From the NCBI GenBank assembly GCA_021201655.1, contig JAJQEL010000070.1:1-38404 (forward strand): 38,404 bases of DNA, in the 5' to 3' direction. The DNA is from Erysipelotrichaceae bacterium (lineage in GTDB: Bacteria > Bacillota_I > Bacilli_A > Erysipelotrichales > Coprobacillaceae). The notes below the pieces were generated by a model. It made no database searches. It had not been told where the DNA came from and saw only the letters and a list, made by a program, of their open reading frames with translations. Shown piece after piece: positions 34,310 to 38,404 of the stretch. The translations under genes were made by a program, and so were the position numbers. The first letter of the stretch is position 1, and each line of letters starts with the position of its first letter.

Positions 34310-34780
34310 TTAAAATCCACCTTCATTATATGCTCTTGCGATAAAGTATGATGGTTCATAATAAGCACTACCATTGTAGTTATCAATTGTTTCACAAATT
34401 TCATTATTATATACACGAATAATTCCTGATACATAATCTTCATCAGGCAATGCAGTATCAACAATTAATCTTGAATATACTTTTCCCATATCTAATTCAG
34501 ATGGAATCTTATCACACAATTCTTTATCAACAATAGTAATATCAAAATCTCCTTCATTTAATTTATATTCATTAATCCAATCTTCTTCGACTTGTTCAGG
34601 ATTTGAACTATGTAATACATTGGCGACACTTATTAAATGATACAGCTCATCATAACCAATCGCATTAACAACATATTTATTATGTTGATGAAGTTTTCTT
34701 GCTACTCGTTCAATCATATAACACACATAAAATAAATCATTTTCAACAATTTCTTCATCTTGAAAATACTTATTTATCAT
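34310..34780 (-). CDS. Hypothetical protein with YDELYHLI and YYEPSYFIARAY motifs
   Basis: Acidic soluble protein of 156 residues, predicted mostly helical in the first half. Notable motifs are IGYDELYHLISVANVLHSSNPEQVEEDWI (about 42-70) and the C-terminal NNEICETIDNYNGSAYYEPSYFIARAY. It resembles a clostridial family that, as I recall, occurs beside small DUF3791/DUF3990 proteins in toxin-antitoxin-like clusters; I cannot verify this. GGAGG for this gene lies inside the end of an upstream partner remnant whose stop is three bases before the ATG, so it was the second gene of a pair. Confidence 0.7.
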   Translation of the reverse strand: MINKYFQDEEIVENDLFYVCYMIERVARKLHQHNKYVVNAIGYDELYHLISVANVLHSSNPEQVEEDWINEYKLNEGDFDITIVDKELCDKIPSELDMGKVYSRLIVDTALPDEDYVSGIIRVYNNEICETIDNYNGSAYYEPSYFIARAYNEGGF

Positions 34781-34783
34781 AGA

Positions 34784-34963
34784 TTATCTAACCTCCAAAT
34801 TTAATTCATCAATAGCCTCAACATAATCCAATGTTCTTACAATTATCTTACCTTTGCGATTATATAAAGTATATAAATTAATATTATCTTTTAAATCAGG
34901 GCAACATTTAAGTACTTTTTCTATAGTGTCTTTACTAATAGCGACAACTTTGGTCGTGGTAAT
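34784..34963 (-). pseudogene. C-terminal remnant of the partner of the 156-aa gene
   Basis: An open frame of 59 residues without any start codon ends three bases before the 156-aa gene and contains its ribosome-binding site. It reads VVAISKDTIEKVLKCCPDL, then NLYTLYNRKGKIIVRTLDYV and a LNLEVR end. The tight coupling shows that it was a translated upstream partner. Its N-terminal part has been lost at a junction with the AAA ATPase fragment near 34950. Family not recognised. Confidence 0.6.
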
Positions 34964-35099
34964 TCACTTCATCATTTCTGTTACCTTCTAAATAATCATA
35001 CAGAGCATCTAAAAGAATCGTTTTCCCACTGGCATTTCTACCAGTGATAATCAGATGCTTGTTAGAAGGTATATGAATATGCGATATATAACTATTCAT
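34935..35099 (-). pseudogene. N-terminal fragment of an AAA-type ATPase
   Basis: A 54-codon frame whose ATG overlaps the Sir2 stop by eight bases. It reads SNKHLIITGRNASGKTILLDALYDYLEG when taken in pieces: a Walker A motif GRNASGKT (residues 20-27) placed as in SMC-like or OLD-like AAA ATPases, which are normally several hundred residues long. It stops after a junction of about 46 native codons. The rest (Walker B, sensor) is missing. Confidence 0.65.
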
Positions 35100-35652
35100 G
35101 TTTACCTAACAATTCCTCTAATGTTTTTCTCACATTATGAGCAGCATCTTCTTGTATTTCAATAATTCTAGCACCTTGGTTTCTTGCCACTTGTCTTAAA
35201 TCAACGGCAATGGATGTATACATTGAACATCCTATAACTATAAACACATCACCAGGCTGTAAATCATAACACATTGCATAAGCTTTAGAATAATTTGGTG
35301 CAGGATCACCGTATAATACTGGTTTATTATATAATGACCATGCTATATCCATTTCATCGTCATCTGGTAATCCACCATGTAACTCTAAAGCATCACTACC
35401 TGCTAGTTTATGTAAACCATCAATATTCATAGTAATAACTGGAATGTTATATTCTGCCAAAGCATAATGAGCATCATTAGGTTTAGCGCCATTCATATTC
35501 GCTTTTAATTGTTTAATAACTTCGTTATACTCTTCATGATGTTCTTCGGCATAACTTCTAAATAACTTTTCTCTAACGTCAGGACGTTCCATAAAAGTCG
35601 GAATATTACTTTGTTTACTTATTCCTGCTCCTGTAAATGCAATAATCTTCAT
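35092..35652 (-). CDS. Sir2-family NAD-dependent protein deacylase
   Basis: Sirtuin-type protein of 186 residues using NAD+. Seen: FTGAGISKQSNIPTF (6-20) in the NAD-binding fold, TMNIDGLH (74-81), ELHGG with catalytic H92, and FIVIGCSMYTSIAVDL. The zinc-binding Cys4 module is absent and the helical insert is short, so this is a minimal bacterial sirtuin. ATG 35652 is chosen because GGAGAG precedes it. It follows the GNAT gene by 41 bases in the same direction. Possible roles: protein deacylation opposing the GNAT, NAD hydrolysis in defence, or ADP-ribose metabolism. Confidence 0.85.
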   Translation of the reverse strand: MKIIAFTGAGISKQSNIPTFMERPDVREKLFRSYAEEHHEEYNEVIKQLKANMNGAKPNDAHYALAEYNIPVITMNIDGLHKLAGSDALELHGGLPDDDEMDIAWSLYNKPVLYGDPAPNYSKAYAMCYDLQPGDVFIVIGCSMYTSIAVDLRQVARNQGARIIEIQEDAAHNVRKTLEELLGKHE

Positions 35653-35693
35653 ATGTATCACTCTCCTATCTTTATTATAATACTTATAGCAAA

Positions 35694-36284
35694 TCAATGC
35701 AAATTATAATTCTTATTAAAATATATCTTCTCTATTTCTCTAAATGGTTTTACTTCAGGCTGATTGATAACATGTTCACCAATCATTTTTTCCATCCAAA
35801 CCATACTATACCATCGATTGAATTTATAACCACATTGATGAAATTGTCCTACTAATTGATAACCCATATGTTCATGAAAAGAAACACTATTTTTATTGGC
35901 ATATTCATCTTCTTTATCAGGATAAGTTATACAGGCATTGATATTCGTTATGCCTTGTAATTTTAATAAATCTTCCATAGTTTCATATAGCTTTTTACCA
36001 ATACCTTGTTTTTGATAATTGATATCAATATAGATTGTCATTTCTACTGACCAGTCATAAGCCGCTCTATTTTTAAAAGTATTAGCATAAGCATAACCAA
36101 CAATTTTATTATTAATAGTAGTTACTATATAGGGATATTTATTGAGTATGGAAGTTATTCTATTTTGAAAATCTGCTAAAGTAGGCACATCATATTCAAA
36201 TGTTATAGCGGTATTTAATACATAATAAGCATATATATCTAATAATGCATTAGCATCTTGAATAGTTGCTGTACGAATGTTCAT
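35694..36284 (-). CDS. GNAT-family N-acetyltransferase, phosphinothricin-type
   Basis: Acetyl-CoA-dependent acetyltransferase of 196 residues. The N-terminus IRTATIQDANALLDIYAYYVLNTAITFEY and the acetyl-CoA loop YQKQGIGKKLYETM (about 97-110), plus SVSFHEHMGYQLVGQFHQCGYKFNRWYSMVWMEK, fit the Pat/Bar-like subgroup, which in bacteria often acetylates small amines or antimetabolites. GAGGTG lies five bases before the ATG. A plausible operon with Sir2 downstream. The substrate cannot be told from sequence. Confidence 0.87.
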   Translation of the reverse strand: MNIRTATIQDANALLDIYAYYVLNTAITFEYDVPTLADFQNRITSILNKYPYIVTTINNKIVGYAYANTFKNRAAYDWSVEMTIYIDINYQKQGIGKKLYETMEDLLKLQGITNINACITYPDKEDEYANKNSVSFHEHMGYQLVGQFHQCGYKFNRWYSMVWMEKMIGEHVINQPEVKPFREIEKIYFNKNYNLH

Positions 36285-36301
36285 ATTCTCACCTCATTTA
36301 T

Positions 36302-36327
36302 ATAAAAAGCTCTCATTATGAGAGCTA
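36302..36327 (-). terminator. Terminator of the VanW-family gene
   Basis: On the minus strand AGCTCTCA, loop TAA, TGAGAGCT, TTTTT, starting just after the VanW stop. Confidence 0.8.
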
Positions 36328-38022
36328 TTATTCACTCGATTCTGTCGTTGTATCACTTGTAGAATCACTACTCGAACTAGAACCATCACCTGAAGAACTG
36401 CTTGAATCAGTAGAAGTCGATGTGTCTGTTGACGTATCCGTCGATTCACTGCTTTGTGATTCTGTTGTTTCCTCAGTTGTTTCTTCGACCTTCTTAGTAC
36501 CTTTTAAAACAACTTTTTCATGGGCTGCATAATAACTATAAGCTTCCTCAGTTTTAGAAACAAGTTCACCATTCTTGTAAACAGTACGATATGTCTGCAC
36601 CTTAGCTCCATCACTACCTGAAGTTTCTACAACTTCTGTACCTTCTTCTAAAGTATCATCATTTTTATAAGTCACTTTTCTAGCCACAGTCGCTAATTTT
36701 TCATACGTGAATTCAACTGTTGTATTTTCTAAATCAGTGCCATAAATTTGCACTGTTAAATAATTACCACTATAAGTTGTTACAATCTTAATAGGATAAT
36801 CTGTATCATTGGTAAACTTAAAATCTGGTCCACCCCATGAAACTGTTGCATCTTTACCTAATGGCACATAACTAGAAATATAGGTATGATTCGATCTTTC
36901 CACTACTTCAAGATTAGCCAGCACAACCGCATTATATAAAGTAGACGATGCCTGACAATTCCCACCACCAATCTCTTGTACAGTTTCACCATTTAAATAA
37001 GCAGCTGCATAACCAAAACCATTTGCTTCAGTACGCTCACCGACAGTATCATTAAATGAGAAAGTTTCTCCTGCTAATAAAATAACCTGACATTTTTCAG
37101 CCGCGAGCTTAACATTCGTTCTTCTTATTGAAGTACCACTTACATAGGTCGTATATTCACCTATAACTTCTCTAAATAAGTTTTCTTCTAAATCTTCAGC
37201 ATCAATATCTGCCTCCAACACAGTTGCTTCAACACTAAATTCAGCGCCTTCTTTAGCTTTATTATAGGCACTTTGAGCAGTTTCTAAATCATAAGTTGCC
37301 CCATTTGTTTCAGGTACAATTTCATAGTTATAATCCTCATCTAACTTTAATGTCGCATTTTCTCCACCATTACTTAATTCTTCATATAATACTTCCATTT
37401 CATCATCATCTAAAGAACTTGTTACTAGATTCACTGTAATAGTTGAATTAAAACTATAAGTATTTAAAGCATTATGAGCCTGTTCCATGAGTTCATCCTG
37501 ATCAGTTTTTTTACCAGAAGTTCCTTTTGTAAAGGTAACTTCATCATCACCAACACTATAAGTAGTTGCTACTTTCGTATCATAATCTAAGATATCTGTA
37601 TCTTCAATAGCTGCTAATAAAACCTCATCATCAATATTGATAGGTGTATAATAATCATTACCAAATAAATAACGATAACCTTTCATCAAAAAATTACCAC
37701 TTACTTTATCAGATATTTCTGCTACACTTTCACTTATATCAACAGTAACCATATCAGTTAAATCAACAACATATTCATTATCATCAATCGTATATGTTAA
37801 AACAACATTCTCACTATCCTCTTCATATTGGCTCGTCAAGGCTTCTATTGCCTCTTGCTGGCTCATATTACCTACTTTTAAACCATTAATAGTCGTATTC
37901 GCTAAGAAATCATTAGATCCTGCTAATAAACATAATATCAGATAAATAACCAATAATAATATTATCACAGCTATAGGAATAATATAAATATGTTTCTGTA
38001 TATATAATTTTAAATTGTCCAT
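36328..38022 (-). CDS. VanW-family membrane-anchored envelope protein
   Basis: Protein of 564 residues: one N-terminal membrane anchor (about 12-35), two peptidoglycan-binding-like repeats outside (about 45-270, each with an NGLKVGNMSQQEAIEAL-type segment), then a VanW domain (about 287-420) with FSFNDTVGERTEANGFGYAAAYLNG and GGGNCQASSTLYNAVVLANLEVVERSNH. Residues about 450-510 form a G5-like stretch (EEGTEVVETSGSDGAKVQTYR). The last 55 residues are almost only Ser, Thr, Glu, Asp and Gly, a disordered wall-spanning tail. VanW's biochemical role is unknown; despite the name no vancomycin-resistance genes are present. AGGTGAG lies before the ATG. Confidence 0.9.
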   Translation of the reverse strand: MDNLKLYIQKHIYIIPIAVIILLLVIYLILCLLAGSNDFLANTTINGLKVGNMSQQEAIEALTSQYEEDSENVVLTYTIDDNEYVVDLTDMVTVDISESVAEISDKVSGNFLMKGYRYLFGNDYYTPINIDDEVLLAAIEDTDILDYDTKVATTYSVGDDEVTFTKGTSGKKTDQDELMEQAHNALNTYSFNSTITVNLVTSSLDDDEMEVLYEELSNGGENATLKLDEDYNYEIVPETNGATYDLETAQSAYNKAKEGAEFSVEATVLEADIDAEDLEENLFREVIGEYTTYVSGTSIRRTNVKLAAEKCQVILLAGETFSFNDTVGERTEANGFGYAAAYLNGETVQEIGGGNCQASSTLYNAVVLANLEVVERSNHTYISSYVPLGKDATVSWGGPDFKFTNDTDYPIKIVTTYSGNYLTVQIYGTDLENTTVEFTYEKLATVARKVTYKNDDTLEEGTEVVETSGSDGAKVQTYRTVYKNGELVSKTEEAYSYYAAHEKVVLKGTKKVEETTEETTESQSSESTDTSTDTSTSTDSSSSSGDGSSSSSDSTSDTTTESSE

Positions 38023-38247
38023 ATTCTCACCTAATCTTTCCTCCTACATAATATACCTTAAAATTTTTAAAAAACAAGTCCTTTCATTGAAAATTCAATC
38101 CTTTACATGATTTTCCCACAATTCAATGCAAAAATATTTTTAACAATTATTTAAAATTGTATTGATTAATGCAAAAAATTTTTCAATTTTAGTAAAATCC
38201 CTAAAAGACATAAGTTTTTATAGTAAAATAAGTTAGAGGTGAATATC
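38023..38247. other. Divergent intergenic region between VanW gene and small ORF
   Basis: An AT-rich stretch of 225 bp. On the minus strand TTGTTT and TATATT about 16 bp apart give a plausible VanW promoter close to the gene, and a small palindrome ATTGAATTTTCAAT lies just upstream. The plus side has only weak TAAAAT-like boxes before the small ORF. No RNA gene seen. Confidence 0.4.
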
Positions 38248-38361
38248 ATGGATGAATTTTTAAGAGATATAAACACATCTTTATTTAAAGAATGGATATT
38301 GGAACAAAAACAGGATTATTATCATTTATATTTAGATGAAAAAAATGATGATATGAAGTGA
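38248..38361 (+). pseudogene. Truncated small ORF ending in terminal repeat
   Basis: A good ribosome-binding site (AGAGGTG) precedes an ATG that opens MDEFLRDINTSLFKEWILEQ, continuing through an acidic QDYYHLYLDEKNDD stretch. The 51-bp repeat begins at 38354 and supplies the last codon and the TGA stop, so the reading frame is probably cut short by the repeat. No family recognised from 35 native residues. Confidence 0.5.
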
Positions 38362-38404
38362 TTTTGTCAAGTAGACAATTTAAATAATTAAAATGATTTG
38401 CTAT
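38354..38404. repeat. Right copy of 51-bp terminal inverted repeat, IS-end-like
   Basis: Exact reverse complement of positions 2-52, starting TGAAGTGATTTTGTCAAGTA and continuing GACA. Identity with the left copy ends at the TG. The base before it differs between the two copies, as expected for two insertions of one element at different sites. Confidence 0.75.

Noticed and set aside
36266-36532. Plus-strand open frame rich in Ser, Val and Glu opposite the end of the VanW gene
   Set aside because: It is the antisense of the Ser/Thr-rich tail, whose repetitive codons leave the other strand open; no ribosome-binding site.
36328-38022. Vancomycin-resistance gene
   Set aside because: VanW-domain proteins are common envelope proteins in Firmicutes; no vanHAX or vanRS genes are present.
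1-38404. CRISPR arrays, tRNA or rRNA genes, prophage modules
   Set aside because: No regularly spaced repeats, cloverleaf-like segments or phage structural gene runs were found on either strand by eye.

Overview
The window looks like a chromosomal contig from a low-GC, anaerobic gut-type Bacillota. Supporting signs are the AT-rich intergenic DNA, strong AGGAGG ribosome-binding sites, Rex, ECF-type vitamin S components, a glmS ribozyme, a TPP riboswitch, and Firmicutes-style DnaE and PolA. The gene content and the tsaE-tsaB-rimI-tsaD-rex-asnS order would suit an Erysipelotrichia-like relative of Catenibacterium or Coprobacillus, but the taxon is an inference. Both ends of the window carry the same 51-bp sequence in opposite orientation, beginning TGAAGTG. 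Each copy cuts into a gene, so the contig is probably bounded by two oppositely oriented copies of one insertion sequence.

Layout. 1-600: folate ECF S component (FolT-like), cut at its 3' end by the repeat. 900-1911: a two-gene cassette encoding a stand-alone phage MuF-type zinc metallopeptidase domain and a small acidic partner. 1969-7022: minus-strand housekeeping operon (Ntdp-like DUF402 phosphatase, tsaE, tsaB, rimI, tsaD, rex, asnS) for tRNA t6A modification, redox control and aminoacylation. 7119-7646: PAP2 phosphatase. 7877-11481: pckA, thiT with a TPP riboswitch and terminator, and ackA. 11504-12013: orphan PemK/MazF-like protein. 12149-14129: glmS ribozyme and glmS, then a 60-codon ORF. 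14406-17729: rmlACBD operon for dTDP-L-rhamnose. 17788-18951: MerR regulator fused to a methyltransferase. 19085-19541: decayed AbiEii-type nucleotidyltransferase. 19637-21778: RpiR regulator and pyrimidine-nucleoside phosphorylase. 21914-28518: fmt, polA, dnaE. 28559-31291: membrane protein, TSCPD protein, ApbE flavin transferase and a two-repeat lipoprotein resembling PplA, a candidate flavinylated extracellular electron carrier. 31462-33201: GH2 glycosidase. 33223-34251: DUF5662 protein and a small membrane protein. 34310-36284: GNAT acetyltransferase, Sir2, a truncated AAA ATPase start, a headless partner remnant and an unknown protein. 36328-38022: VanW-family envelope protein. 38248-38361: truncated small ORF.

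Most of the window is core metabolism. The most unusual signal is a shared promoter-like block of about 37 bp (A-tract plus TTTTACGCGTATATA). It stands in front of two unrelated toxin-like genes 11 kb apart, the MuF-type metallopeptidase cassette and the orphan PemK/MazF-like gene, and suggests that one regulator or sigma factor controls both. Next in interest are the ApbE/PplA-like pair with an altered flavinylation motif, the GNAT-Sir2-AAA operon scar, the MerR-methyltransferase fusion with a duplicated upstream region, and the insertion-sequence-like contig ends.
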